NCBI GenBank assembly: GCA_964036045.1
Contig: OZ038391.1
Location: 45,271,621 to 45,335,620 of the forward strand
DNA: 64,000 nucleotides
Reading direction: 5' to 3'
Source: Eutreptiella sp. 'Long Island Sound 2002'
Lineage: Eukaryota; Euglenozoa; Euglenophyceae; Eutreptiales; Eutreptiaceae
Shown: in pieces, positions 17,813-28,164 of the stretch
How positions within the stretch are numbered: the first letter of the stretch is position 1
Layout of the letters: every line of letters starts with the position of its first letter
Made by a program: the position numbers and the translations under genes
The notes under the pieces: generated by a model
What the model was told of the DNA's origin: nothing
What the model saw: only the letters and a program-made list of their open reading frames with translations
The model's database searches: none

Positions 17813-19679
17813 TAAAGAAGGTCCCTACCAGGACCGGCCCACGCTGTGCCCCTTCCGCCTGTTACCCCTGCTGATTTACTCCGGATCAACGATTGCATTC
17901 CTCAAATACCAGGGTCCAAAATCCAAAAATATAGAAAGTGTAATCCTCCTTCAACCCTGAACAGCAACCTGATCCCACAAATACAGCAATAACCCAATCC
18001 ACAATCCAATCCAAATGGCGGGCTTCCGTTCAGCACATCGATTGTCTCACGATGGCGGGCATGTACAAGAATTGCACCAAGGAAGAAAGCCCTGAAATTG
18101 GCATATGAACACAAATAAAGCAAAGTTGGGGAAAGAGGTAAACATACACATTCACAGCCATAAACCCCTCATTCCCTGGACTCAAGACCTTCCCTTGACT
18201 CACCAACATATTGCCCTGAACCAGGTCAAATGAAATGGCTGAATGCCATGTGTCACAAGTCAATACACAAACCCCAAAAATGTGTTCACTCCCAAGCCTC
18301 AAAATCCTAGCCCAATAGGGGAGGTGGCGTGTCATGGCCTAGAGTGGCACTCAGGACCATGCCCTACCCTGACATAACCTTGGTTGGACTTGGAGTCGAT
18401 TGGGCTTGGAGAACTGCCCCATGCTGATGACCTCACAACATGGCAAAATCAGGCAAATCACACCATTATGCCCAAAAGTCAATTATATACCCAAAAATGC
18501 ATACGGCAAATATCCAAATGCTCCATGCATGTGTCAAACCGGAAAGTAGTATACAAGGGTGATATAGACCAAAGGTGGATGCCCAAGAATATCCAATCAT
18601 TGGCTCCGAAACCTCTCCGATTATGTACATGGCATGCTTCACAAGTCAGCTCATGAGTTGGAGACCTAATTTTGTGAGGCCTCGTGTGCCAAGCCAAAGT
18701 GACCACGTGATCCAGCATATGGTGTGGTACAACACCGAAGCATATGCCAACATATAAGCAACATACCATAGTTCACGGATCTCTAGGCACTTTACTGTTA
18801 GCCGACCAGTTGAGCACATAAAACACAAAAATGAGCATAAAATGAGGTCAAAAACATGAAAATATGTCCAAATACAAAGTTGTCATGATAATATATCTCT
18901 ATGCTCACCCATGATATCCGCTCATGGTTCAATACACAAATGATTGGAACCATTTGCGAACCATTCCCCCACTTGGATCCCCAATCAGGCGCATGGAGAT
19001 ACCTTCGCCACCCATATCTACATGCCCCATGAAAATGGGAGTGCACTCATGGATCTCTTTGCGAAACATACCATGAGCAATACATATGCCGTAGACTTAG
19101 TCTAGCGCTTTGAATTCCACAATTGGGACATGGGCAAAGCCCTTGTCACGTGTGGCTCCCCATCTCTTTGGCCACACAAAGATATATAACATGGGCGTGA
19201 GCATATCGAAACACATACCATGCATATAACACATACCCTCAAAAGTGGCTCCCACCATGATATGCCATGCCCCTCCATGGACATAACTTCACGTTAAAAA
19301 TGCGTAGGAACCCAAGGAAAGTATCCATGCAACGCCAACACTCATGCGGTACACTCGAAAGTCGCAATAAAATATTCGGTTGCACGGTCCAAGAGTTATA
19401 TATCACTTTATACCCTCTTGACCCTTATCCCTTGCTACAGCGGGCATGTGTACACACCAAAGGTTGATTCCTGATATTCTGATATATAAATCTCAGCTGG
19501 CGGCGCTTCGGTACTGAATATGGCCGCTCATAGCCGGAATGGCCAAACCTATCACACCATCACTTCAGGTTAGATCAGGTGGATGGGAGAGTATGATATC
19601 AGCCAATGGCGGCTTGCCGGCACATAGATACACACCCCAAGTGACCCCAAGATGGCCACGGGGGTCCGAACCAGCTTCA
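17813..19679 (-). repeat. 3' LTR of LTR-R (1.87 kb, with a 491-bp deletion)
   Basis: Runs from TGAAGC (T at 19679) to CTTCTTTA (ending 17813). Relative to the 5' LTR it lacks 29850-30340 (491 bp) and a 34-bp AT-rich simple-sequence tract near 28505. Together these exactly explain the length difference of 525 bp. The deleted part includes the conserved palindrome. Confidence 0.9.
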
Positions 19680-19690
19680 CCCCCCTTCTC
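19680..19690 (-). other. Polypurine tract of LTR-R
   Basis: GAGAAGGGGGG on the minus strand lies directly before the TGAAGC start of the 3' LTR. This is the expected primer for plus-strand DNA synthesis. LTR-B has a similar GGAGGGGGG followed by TGAAGC. Confidence 0.85.
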
Positions 19691-20070
19691 AGAGCGTTGT
19701 TACCGCTCGGAAGTCATTGAAGAGAGGACTGGAGGACCCCAATGGGCTCCAACCCCCCCCCCATGTCCCAAGGACACATGGAGGCCCCACACACGTCGTA
19801 GGCGTCCACCACGCCCCAAGGGAGGGGTGAGGACACTGATAATCAGTGCTCTACGCCATATCCGGTCTCCTCTTGATCTACAACATGGACCAAGGGGATC
19901 AAAGATAGAGAAACGTCGTCGGTCGACCTAAATAAGTATACCACAATGAAATATATAAATGTGGAGATCGAGTGAAGGGGGTATATGGCCAATAAAGGCC
20001 CTAAAATCCCCAGAACGCCCTCGCCCGTCTCCCCAAGCACAGAAACAAACAAAATGCCAAGGGGGATCCA
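19691..20070 (-). other. LTR-R region between pol stop and polypurine tract
   Basis: About 380 bases with no supported gene. Short ORFs here lack any recognisable feature. Confidence 0.6.
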
Positions 20071-23000
20071 TTACGGTGCTACAGCAGCCACCAAATGGAC
20101 CAATACGTCCTTGACATCCAAAGAAATGTTCTTTTTCTTCAGGTAGTCCATCCAGACCGTGGTGTACCTCGGCACAAAGCTGCTCGGAGGCTCCCACGAA
20201 TCCCTGGATGCGGCGAATCCCTTCCAACGGACCTTGTAAAGCCTCCCTCCAGGCGTCCCCGGGTCAGGCTTGTCCGCCAGGATCCTCTCGGCGGTGAAGT
20301 CGTCGTCCTCACCCTCGTCGTCCGAGTCCACATCGCCAGCGGTGAACTCGAAGCTGACGGGACGTCCGCTGGGGTCTGGTGCTCGGGGACGAAGCTGGGT
20401 ATGGTCACCGTCCAGGATCTTGTTATCCCCCACACAAACCGCATATACATCCTGCCCGACCTTCCGCACGATTACCCCCGGCACATACCAAGATGCCTGC
20501 CGATGCCTGGACAGGACATCCTTGTGGTGCCGCTCCACCCACACGGTGTCTTGGAGAGCATACTTCTGGACCTTTCCCTTCTTGAAGTACTTGGCCCTCT
20601 TGTCATGCTCGTCCTGAAGTGCCTTGCACACCTTGGCCGCCGTGTCGTCCGCCTCAGCCATCATAGCGTTCGCATCCCGGGCCACTTTGCCATGGTTCAA
20701 CCACGGGAGAGTGCGTGACACTCGATGCCGTAGGAACAGGATACGATGGGGCGACAGTCCAGTGGGTCCCGGAAGGTTGTGATACGCCTGGAGCACTCTC
20801 CACAGCGAGTTATACCAGTTCCGGCCCGGTTCGTTAATGTGCAGCTGGCGGAACTTCTCGAACATCTGCCGCCCGGCCACTTCAGCACGGCCATTCGACC
20901 GGCTATGGTACGCCACGGTCTTGGCGTGCCGAATCCCCATGTGCTTGCACATCGTCTTGAACCACGTCCCCACGAATTGACTGCCCCAATCGCTGCAGAT
21001 GACAGCTGGGACATCGAAAATCGTCAGCCAATGCCTGATCATGGCATTAGCGACGGTCTTGGCCTGCAGCCCCACTCCATGCTTGTCCTTCTTGTCCTTC
21101 TTCTTGAACTTCTTGCCCGGGACTGCCACGATATATCCGCTGTGCCTATCCACCGCCAGGATGACACAGTCATATGTCTCTCCTTCCACGGTGACCTCAG
21201 GCATGGCGAATACATCCATGGCCACGGACCGCATAGGGGCCTCCGGTATAGCCGTGTACACCGGGTTGCCCGCTGTGGAATGGTTGGGGCTCTTCGTGGC
21301 CCGACACACGGCACAGTCGCTGCAGTACCTATCCAGGATGGCGTAGTACCCCGGAGGGAACTTGAAGCGCCAGTCCAGGTCCTGCTGCATCTTGTCTCGG
21401 CCAGGGTGCATGAGCTGGGCGTTGTGCCAATGGTCAATGAGCTCCTCCACTCGGTTCTCGGGCACCAGCAGCTTGTCCTTGAGGAACAACTTGTCGCCAT
21501 CCTCGGTCAAGCCCTCGGGCCATTCGTCGTCCGACGGGGCGCTCACGGCATTCCAGTACTTGCTCCAGTGCTCGGATGCCGCATAGTCATCCAACCAGTC
21601 CTCTGTGAGCACCGACCTGACTAGCTCTACAGGGGCCACCATCCATCGCTCGAGGGTTTCCTCTCGAATAGCTTGGACGCGGGCGCCCCAGAACTTGGCC
21701 AGGTCCGTACGGTTTGCCATTACCACAAAGCACTTGACCCCCTCTTGCTCCATGGCCTTCTTCATCTCGATGATGCGCTTGGCCTCCTCGGTCTCTTTGG
21801 CGTCCCCATGGCTGGATATGTCCATCCACGCCTTTCCCGCGGGGTAGGCCCATCGACTGAGGCAATCTGCCACAGTGTTGTCCTTCCCCGGGACGTATAT
21901 GACACTGAGGTCGAACTTGGCGAACGTCGCATGCCATCGGGCCCTCCTTGCCGCCGGTCCCAAGGGGGTGTCGACGTGCTCCTTGTGCCAGCTCTGCAAG
22001 GACTGATGGTCCGTGCAAACCACCACCGGTTGCAATCCGATGTGGCCAGACCACTTCCTAAGCGCACAAACAATGGCGTACGTCTCCTTCTCCCTCGCGG
22101 TCCAGGTGCGGCGTTGGCCCTCGGCCAGGATCCGACTCCAAAACGCCACGGGCACGTGTGACCCGTCGTCCCGGATCTGCTCGAGGACTGCCCCTACAGC
22201 ATAGTCCGAGGCGTCCGTCCGTAGCACGAATCCCTTGTCCGGGTCCACCAAGAATAGCCCCAACTGCCTCAGGAGTTGCTCCTTCAGGCTGTTGAACGCA
22301 TCCTCAGCCTCAGGGGTCCAGGCAAGCTTCTTCTTGCTCCCCTTCCGGCCATCGAACTTGCCTACTTGCAGCATCTTGTGCAGCGGCCCCGACAGTTCTG
22401 CATACATCCGGACATAGCCCGAATAGTAGTTGCAGAACCCCATGAAGGACCGGAGTTCGCTGATGGTCTGGGGCTTCTCCCAGTGGTGCAGGGACGCCAG
22501 CTTCCCAGGCATGGGACGGCATTGCCCATGACGAACCACGTGACCCGCGAACTCCACTTCCTTCACGAAGAGTGAGGCTTTGGTGGGCTTGCACACCATG
22601 TTGTGCTTGTCCAACTCGCTGAGCACTCCGCGCAGATCCTTCTCATGCGCGTCGATGAGCTCGTCCTCAGTCATGTTCTCCGTGCCGGACCCGATGATGA
22701 TGTCATCCACGAAGGGGTCGGCACAATCCCGGACAGGACCGAGTAGGTCCTCCATCATGCGCTGGAAAGCAGCGTTGCCATTCTTGGCGCCCATGGGCAC
22801 CACTTTCGAATGCATGGGCCCGTGCGGCGTCGACATCGCTGTGCAGGGCCTGGAGTCCGGGTGTAGCGGCATCTGGTGATAACCGTGTTTCAGGTCCAAC
22901 ACCGTAAAAATCCGCTTTTTCTGTTGTTTTTGGAGGATGGAGTCGATCAGGGGAAGCGAGTACGAGTCGTGCTCGGTCTGCTCGTTCAAACCTCTGTAAT

Positions 23001-25137
23001 CAACCACCAACCTCCACTCGCCCTCCTCCTTCTTGGGCACGATAAAGGCTGGGCTGGCCCACTCACTGTCGGAGGGTTCGGTCCATCCCCGCTCAATGAA
23101 CTCGGCCAACAACTTCTTCATGGCCTCGGCCCGATCGCCCTGAAGTTGGTACTCCCGATGACGATAGATCTTCGGGTTCGGCTTCAGCTTGATCTTCGCT
23201 GTGCCAAACCTCCCACGATCTGGAGGGTTCTTGTTGGCGACGCCACTGAATAGCCGCGGATAGGCTTTGATCAGCCTCTCCTTCAGCTCGGCGACCTTCG
23301 GGTTCTCCTGGGCCTGTTCCGCCGCTTGCTTCGGTATCGATACAACCGACCGCACTGCGGTGTAGGCCTCTTCCGGGTCCGAATCCGACTTCTCCTCGTC
23401 CGATATGCCGTCTTCCTCGTCGTGGGGTGCACTTCCCACCGATAATCTTCGAAAATTTGCGGCGTCGGGCTGGTTATTGTCGCTATCGGCCCCCATTCTT
23501 GGAAAATCCCACGTTGGCGGGTCCGACCCAACCGGACCATCATATTGGTCCGCGATGTGATCCATGACCCTCGCCACGAACTCATCCTTCTTGTACTTGC
23601 CGGTGACCAACATCTTGTCATCCCACCAATGCGGAGATGTGACCATGGCCCGCCTCTTCTTGGCTGCCACGCGGTCGTGCATCCCCATCCGCATGTAGTT
23701 GACGACGTCGTCGATCTCGGCGTGGGACAGGACGTCAATGCCATCAATTGGCTGATCCGTCCCCTCCTTGGGCTCAAACATGACCTTCATGGGCACCGCC
23801 TCCACCCTACGGATGAATGCTTCATCACCCGTGGGCTGGGCTTGCGCCCCATCCACCAGAAAAGCCTTGGTACCCCACGCTTGACCCGGGGAGGGCATTG
23901 ATACCCCCTTGGCGTCGATGAACAACTCCTCCTCTGGCCCGAATGACATCTCGTTCAGGGTGATGGAGTCCAGCGTCGACTTGAGACCCTCCAGCGGACA
24001 TAGGGTGGATCCTATGCCGGTTATGACCCGGATCCCCTTCGCCCTATCCGCGACGATCTTCTCCACCGTACGTCTGGTGTTATCCAGGGAGCCATGCCAA
24101 TACATGGGCCCCCACTCCTTCAAACCCCAATGCCTATGCCAGGCTGAGTCTCCTCGATGCCAATGCCTCCTACACTTCCGCAAAAGTGGGGCATCCCGGG
24201 AAGCGGAGACGTCCGTCTCGGGCGCTTCGGCTCCCAGCGTCCGGATCATCCTGCCATACACCTGCGGGGCCATACCATACTCCGTGAGCTGAACTCCACG
24301 GTCTCCTCTGGACTTGGCACCCACAGCTTGCACCGCTTGGACGATCCGATCCTCTTCCTCAGCATTCCATTGGGATGATCTGCATGCATAGTCCGTGGAC
24401 AGCCATGTGAGGCATTCATCATCCTCCCGGACCAGCGTTGCACGATGGGGAAGGGCTCCAATGGCGTTTGCCACCATGAAGTCATACCCCATGATCATAT
24501 CCCAATCGGTAATGTCGGCCACATAGAAGTTCCCGGATAAAGTGCTTTCCTTCGCCTGATCAGGGCGGTTCAAGCGCTCATGCTCCCAGAATTCCATACT
24601 GATGGTGGCCTCATGGGTGCCGCCACCCATAATCTCTCCGTTGGCGACCTTCAGGCGGACCGTTCTCCGGCTGGGCTGCAGGAGTTCCTCCTTGAACAAC
24701 CCTCTCCGGACCAGGCTCACCTGGGCACCCGTATCCACTAACACATCCACCACCTTCTCCTCTCGTCCGCACCGTACTCGCGCTTTCAAGTGCAACTGCC
24801 GCTCGTCGCCTTGAGGTGTATGGACGACTCTCACGGCATGCAACTTTAGCACGTCCGGGTGCATCAGGACTTCAAGGGTATGGTCACGGATGGTGTAGAT
24901 CTTGGGTTGGTCCTGCCCGTCCACGGGGCTCTCCGTGGTCGCTCCTTCTTTCTTGCCATGTCCCGTACCCACACGTACTTCCCTTGGCAGGGCGCTCCAG
25001 GGGTTGGGAGTGGCGAAGCTCAGTGGTTTTGGCTCTTCCGGACCCTTCTTCGGCACCCGATGTGCCTTCGCTTTCTCTGGGATTCCACTGATTTCCGGAG
25101 GAGAGACCTCCGAGGTCCCACTCCCGTGGGGGCTCCT
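20071..25137 (-). CDS. pol: LTR-R Pol: protease, reverse transcriptase, RNase H, integrase, chromodomain
   Basis: An uninterrupted frame of about 1690 codons after the UAG (1661 counted from a GTG at 25056). In order, numbering from that GTG: protease VLVDTGAQVSLV near residue 104; a long linker; RT with WRLVVDYRGLN near 680 and the catalytic FVDD near 781; RNase H LRTDASDYAVG near 943 and TDHQSLQSW near 1016; integrase HHCC zinc finger (HWHN...H...CSDCAVC) near 1207-1244; DDE residues in MDVFAMPE (~1281), CSDWGSQF (~1355) and AEVAGRQ (~1393); and a chromodomain with YKVRWKGF...SWEP near 1590-1645. This is the classical Ty3/gypsy order. The chromodomain suggests integration directed by chromatin marks. 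All catalytic residues are present. Confidence 0.95.
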   Translation of the reverse strand, partial: RSPHGSGTSEVSPPEISGIPEKAKAHRVPKKGPEEPKPLSFATPNPWSALPREVRVGTGHGKKEGATTESPVDGQDQPKIYTIRDHTLEVLMHPDVLKLHAVRVVHTPQGDERQLHLKARVRCGREEKVVDVLVDTGAQVSLVRRGLFKEELLQPSRRTVRLKVANGEIMGGGTHEATISMEFWEHERLNRPDQAKESTLSGNFYVADITDWDMIMGYDFMVANAIGALPHRATLVREDDECLTWLSTDYACRSSQWNAEEEDRIVQAVQAVGAKSRGDRGVQLTEYGMAPQVYGRMIRTLGAEAPETDVSASRDAPLLRKCRRHWHRGDSAWHRHWGLKEWGPMYWHGSLDNTRRTVEKIVADRAKGIRVITGIGSTLCPLEGLKSTLDSITLNEMSFGPEEELFIDAKGVSMPSPGQAWGTKAFLVDGAQAQPTGDEAFIRRVEAVPMKVMFEPKEGTDQPIDGIDVLSHAEIDDVVNYMRMGMHDRVAAKKRRAMVTSPHWWDDKMLVTGKYKKDEFVARVMDHIADQYDGPVGSDPPTWDFPRMGADSDNNQPDAANFRRLSVGSAPHDEEDGISDEEKSDSDPEEAYTAVRSVVSIPKQAAEQAQENPKVAELKERLIKAYPRLFSGVANKNPPDRGRFGTAKIKLKPNPKIYRHREYQLQGDRAEAMKKLLAEFIERGWTEPSDSEWASPAFIVPKKEEGEWRLVVDYRGLNEQTEHDSYSLPLIDSILQKQQKKRIFTVLDLKHGYHQMPLHPDSRPCTAMSTPHGPMHSKVVPMGAKNGNAAFQRMMEDLLGPVRDCADPFVDDIIIGSGTENMTEDELIDAHEKDLRGVLSELDKHNMVCKPTKASLFVKEVEFAGHVVRHGQCRPMPGKLASLHHWEKPQTISELRSFMGFCNYYSGYVRMYAELSGPLHKMLQVGKFDGRKGSKKKLAWTPEAEDAFNSLKEQLLRQLGLFLVDPDKGFVLRTDASDYAVGAVLEQIRDDGSHVPVAFWSRILAEGQRRTWTAREKETYAIVCALRKWSGHIGLQPVVVCTDHQSLQSWHKEHVDTPLGPAARRARWHATFAKFDLSVIYVPGKDNTVADCLSRWAYPAGKAWMDISSHGDAKETEEAKRIIEMKKAMEQEGVKCFVVMANRTDLAKFWGARVQAIREETLERWMVAPVELVRSVLTEDWLDDYAASEHWSKYWNAVSAPSDDEWPEGLTEDGDKLFLKDKLLVPENRVEELIDHWHNAQLMHPGRDKMQQDLDWRFKFPPGYYAILDRYCSDCAVCRATKSPNHSTAGNPVYTAIPEAPMRSVAMDVFAMPEVTVEGETYDCVILAVDRHSGYIVAVPGKKFKKKDKKDKHGVGLQAKTVANAMIRHWLTIFDVPAVICSDWGSQFVGTWFKTMCKHMGIRHAKTVAYHSRSNGRAEVAGRQMFEKFRQLHINEPGRNWYNSLWRVLQAYHNLPGPTGLSPHRILFLRHRVSRTLPWLNHGKVARDANAMMAEADDTAAKVCKALQDEHDKRAKYFKKGKVQKYALQDTVWVERHHKDVLSRHRQASWYVPGVIVRKVGQDVYAVCVGDNKILDGDHTQLRPRAPDPSGRPVSFEFTAGDVDSDDEGEDDDFTAERILADKPDPGTPGGRLYKVRWKGFAASRDSWEPPSSFVPRYTTVWMDYLKKKNISLDVKDVLVHLVAAVAP

Positions 25138-25140
25138 CTA
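25138..25140 (-). promoter_or_regulatory. Candidate UAG readthrough site between gag and pol of LTR-R
   Basis: TAG followed by AGGAGCCCC, in frame with both gag and pol. Pol has no other start for about 28 codons. The downstream eight bases match those after the UAG of LTR-A. Confidence 0.65.
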
Positions 25141-27944
25141 GACTTGACTTCCCGCAGCCCCTTCCGGCTGCGATCCGCCAGGACTTTGTCCACCACGTTG
25201 CTGGGCTTTGAGTTCCTCCAACGTCCTCAACATGTCCTCAGCAACTTCCTCGATCGACCTCTCTCGTCGGTCTTGGCCAGGTCCACCACCATAGCCTCTT
25301 CCTCCGCCTTTTCCTTGGCCTTTGCCTTGGCCTTTTCCCCCGTCTCCGCCCTTCGCTTTCCAATCGGAAATCCGCTGCTCCTTGGGCTTCTTCTCGGGGT
25401 GGGCGGCGAAGTAGGCCTTCTTGTCCGCCTCATACACCTTGCACTGACGGTGGTTGTGTGCATGGTTGTTTCCCTTGCCATTAAAGACCAAGCACCCGTC
25501 GTGCTGAGACCTGTACTCCCGGAACGAGAGCGGTGGGTTCCCGATCCTCCTTGGCTCTCTGCTCTTCTTGGGTCCCGTTCGGTTCCATCTGGATCGATCC
25601 TGCCCATGTTCTCTCACGTTGTGCGCCACAAACGCGAAGAAATGGGCCTCCTCGTGATCCTCCTGGGACCCGGCCCAGTGGTCTTGGCCACTTCCACTAC
25701 CATCCTCCGCGGAGTTGGCCGTGTCCTCCTGGATCTCCCGATGATGGCGGTCTTCTCGGTGGCCTCGTTGTCCATGACCGTGCTGATCCTGCACGTGGGC
25801 CTCGTTCTTCGCATTGAGCTTCAACTCCACCGTGATGTACTTCACGATCTCGTCCAGGCTCATGCGGGCGAAGATGACCTGCATCATCAGCGGCTCCCCG
25901 CACCTCCACTCCACGTTGTTGAGGCGCAGCAACCTTTGCTCCATGGAGTCTCCAAATACCTCCACGTACACGGCGTTCTTCAGTCCCAACATCCGGTTGG
26001 GCTCGCCCAGGTTCCTCCTGAAGAACTCCATGATACCCGCATGGGTATCCTCCGCCGCCATGATCCTCACCGCCACCCGCTTCTTGGCCCGCTTCTTCTC
26101 CTCGTCCTCCACTCTCCTCTTCCAGTTGCCGGGGAGGACTTCCTTCAACAAGTGGCGGATGTCACTGGCCTCGTTCCAGTCCTCCACCAGCTTGAGGCAT
26201 CTGCGGTACTTCCGCAGATACCGGTTCCACTCCCGGACCCGCAACTCACCGCGGTCCAGCGGCAGCGGGATGGACCACAAGTCCTCCAGCTTCTGGTTCG
26301 GAGCGTCCACCCGCTCCTCATCCTCCAACCACTGGAGGCAGGCGTGCTCCGTACGGATCAGTCCTTCCCGGATCTGATCCCGCAGCTCCTCCTTCACGTC
26401 CTGCGCCAGCCGGTGTGGGAATGTCCGGCATACCCACTTGTCCCGCGGCGCTCCCCGCATCTCACCGACGACCTCCTCGGCGAAGTCCTCCCAATCCAGG
26501 ATGAAGTCATCCAGGTTGGAGGGATTGCCATTGTAGTAGGGGATTTTGATTCCCCTGAGGTCGTCAATCCTGATGGCGTCTCCGACGTGCCCAGCCACCA
26601 CTCTCTGAGACGGATACCACCTGTGGCCGGGGGGTGTGAGTACACTCCCCGTACATCCTTCTCCTCCATGGAATGCGGTCCAGTTGGGCCTGAACCCATG
26701 GGGTTTGGAATGCGGGAAGGACTTGCTCCGTCGGCCGTCCATATCCCCGTATTGGGGTCCTTCGCCCACAGGTTTCCGCCTGGGTGGCCTCGACCATGTC
26801 CGTCGGCGCTTCCCATGGTTCGCCCCTGCATGGTCTGGCTCTGGATCTCCTCTTCCGCATAAACTGCATGGGTATTCGTAGTTGGCGGTAGGTCCTGGGC
26901 GGCGTGGGACATCTGTACCGTCAGGCTCCTCGGGTCTGTGGTTACGTGCCCTTCCCGCATGGACCCAGCCGGTGCCGTGTGTTCCCCGAGCATTGTGGAT
27001 TCGCTGAACATGGGAACAAACGGCAGCGCACCCGCGTCAACACGCGGAGGCGCGTAGGGTGCCTCTGCAGGGCCGCCCATGGGTTTATCCATGGCGCTCC
27101 TGAGGGTCTTAACCCGCTCCACCAGCTCTGCCGCGGCCGTCTTTGCCGGGAGCTCCGGACCCGAGGCGAGGGGCTGTAGCTCCTCTAGCCTTTTCAGGTG
27201 TCCCGACATGTCCTCCACCAGGTGGAGGAGGCTGTCCACCACTCGCTGCTGCTTCTCCAGGGCCAGCTCCAGATTCTCCCGGTACCGGTCCCGTTCCGCC
27301 CGCAGCTCCTCCATGTCTTTCTCCACGGCCGACTGGTCATCCAGCATCCCCAGGACGTCCTCCTCTAGACCGTCCTTCGCGTTGTCCAGGCGGTCTAGGC
27401 GATGCACGATGGCGTTCATCCCCATCTTTTGGTACTTGCCGATGAGGAACGACACGTGCTCGCAGTGGCACTCAGCGTGCTTTCCACCTGATCCGGTGCA
27501 TCCCGCGGTTCCCGGCGCCTCGGAGTCCTCCGCCATGGTCGTGTTGCCCATGCTATCCCGCGTTGGCTCCGTGTGCCGGGCCACAGGCGCCGTCCTGGCT
27601 CTGGCGGGCCTCTCCAACGCCTCGGCATCATGCTCGAGGCTGCGTTCTGAGGCCGTGTGCGCCCTTGTGGGCGGTCTGGCCGTCTCCTCCGACTCCGAGG
27701 GTTGCTCATAAGCTGTCCGATAGCCCTGGGAGTGCTCGGAGTCCCACAGCCTGACCAGGGTGGGGTCCGTATCCATAGCCCCGGCGTCCCCTGCCGCGGG
27801 CTTGGGTGACCCGCGCTTCCGGTAGCGCCGGGCCCGTCCTCCACTGCTGCCTGACTGGCAGGCCTCATCAGAGTCCTCCGCGGCGGATCAAAGGTTGCAT
27901 GCCTTTCGGCAGCAACGCTCGCACATGGAGACCAGGTCCTCCAT
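25138..27944 (-). pseudogene. gag: LTR-R Gag, disrupted by one stop and one frameshift
   Basis: The likely start is the ATG at 27944 (MEDLVSMCERCC). A TGA at 27890-27888 lies in frame soon after. A coiled coil follows at about 27430-27050. The frame changes near 26630 in a run of six C, after which the capsid-like region (about 26560-25830; YNGNPSNLDDF...) resembles that of LTR-A Gag. Next is a degenerate zinc-finger region (C at about 25500; the second Cys of the LTR-A motif is Phe here, with HxHxH...C kept) and a Gly/Lys/Gln-rich basic tail (about 25370-25270). In life it would form the virus-like particle. The two lesions probably make this copy dependent on others, unless the C-run shift is tolerated by slippage. 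Confidence 0.8.
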
Positions 27945-28150
27945 GTCAAGTCCTCCTCTTCCCGAATGTCGTACTTCTCTTCGGGCTTCAACTTCCGGAG
28001 TTCGCCATGTTCTTGAGCGTCTCGGCTCTTCTCTGGCTCCAATCTCCGGCGTGGTCTCCACCGAGTCCACAATACGCACCCGGGGCGTACCTGGGCAGGG
28101 CTCATAGGGGCCCAAGTCCCCGGGTCGGCGGTAGGTAGGGGCAGCAGGTA

Positions 28151-28164
28151 CGCCTCTGCTACCA
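28151..28164 (-). other. Primer-binding site of LTR-R (initiator Met tRNA)
   Basis: Immediately after the 5' LTR the minus strand reads TGGTAGCAGAGG, the complement of CCTCTGCTACCA. That is the 3' end typical of eukaryotic initiator methionine tRNA. LTR-C has the same site at 59918-59930. Confidence 0.85.
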
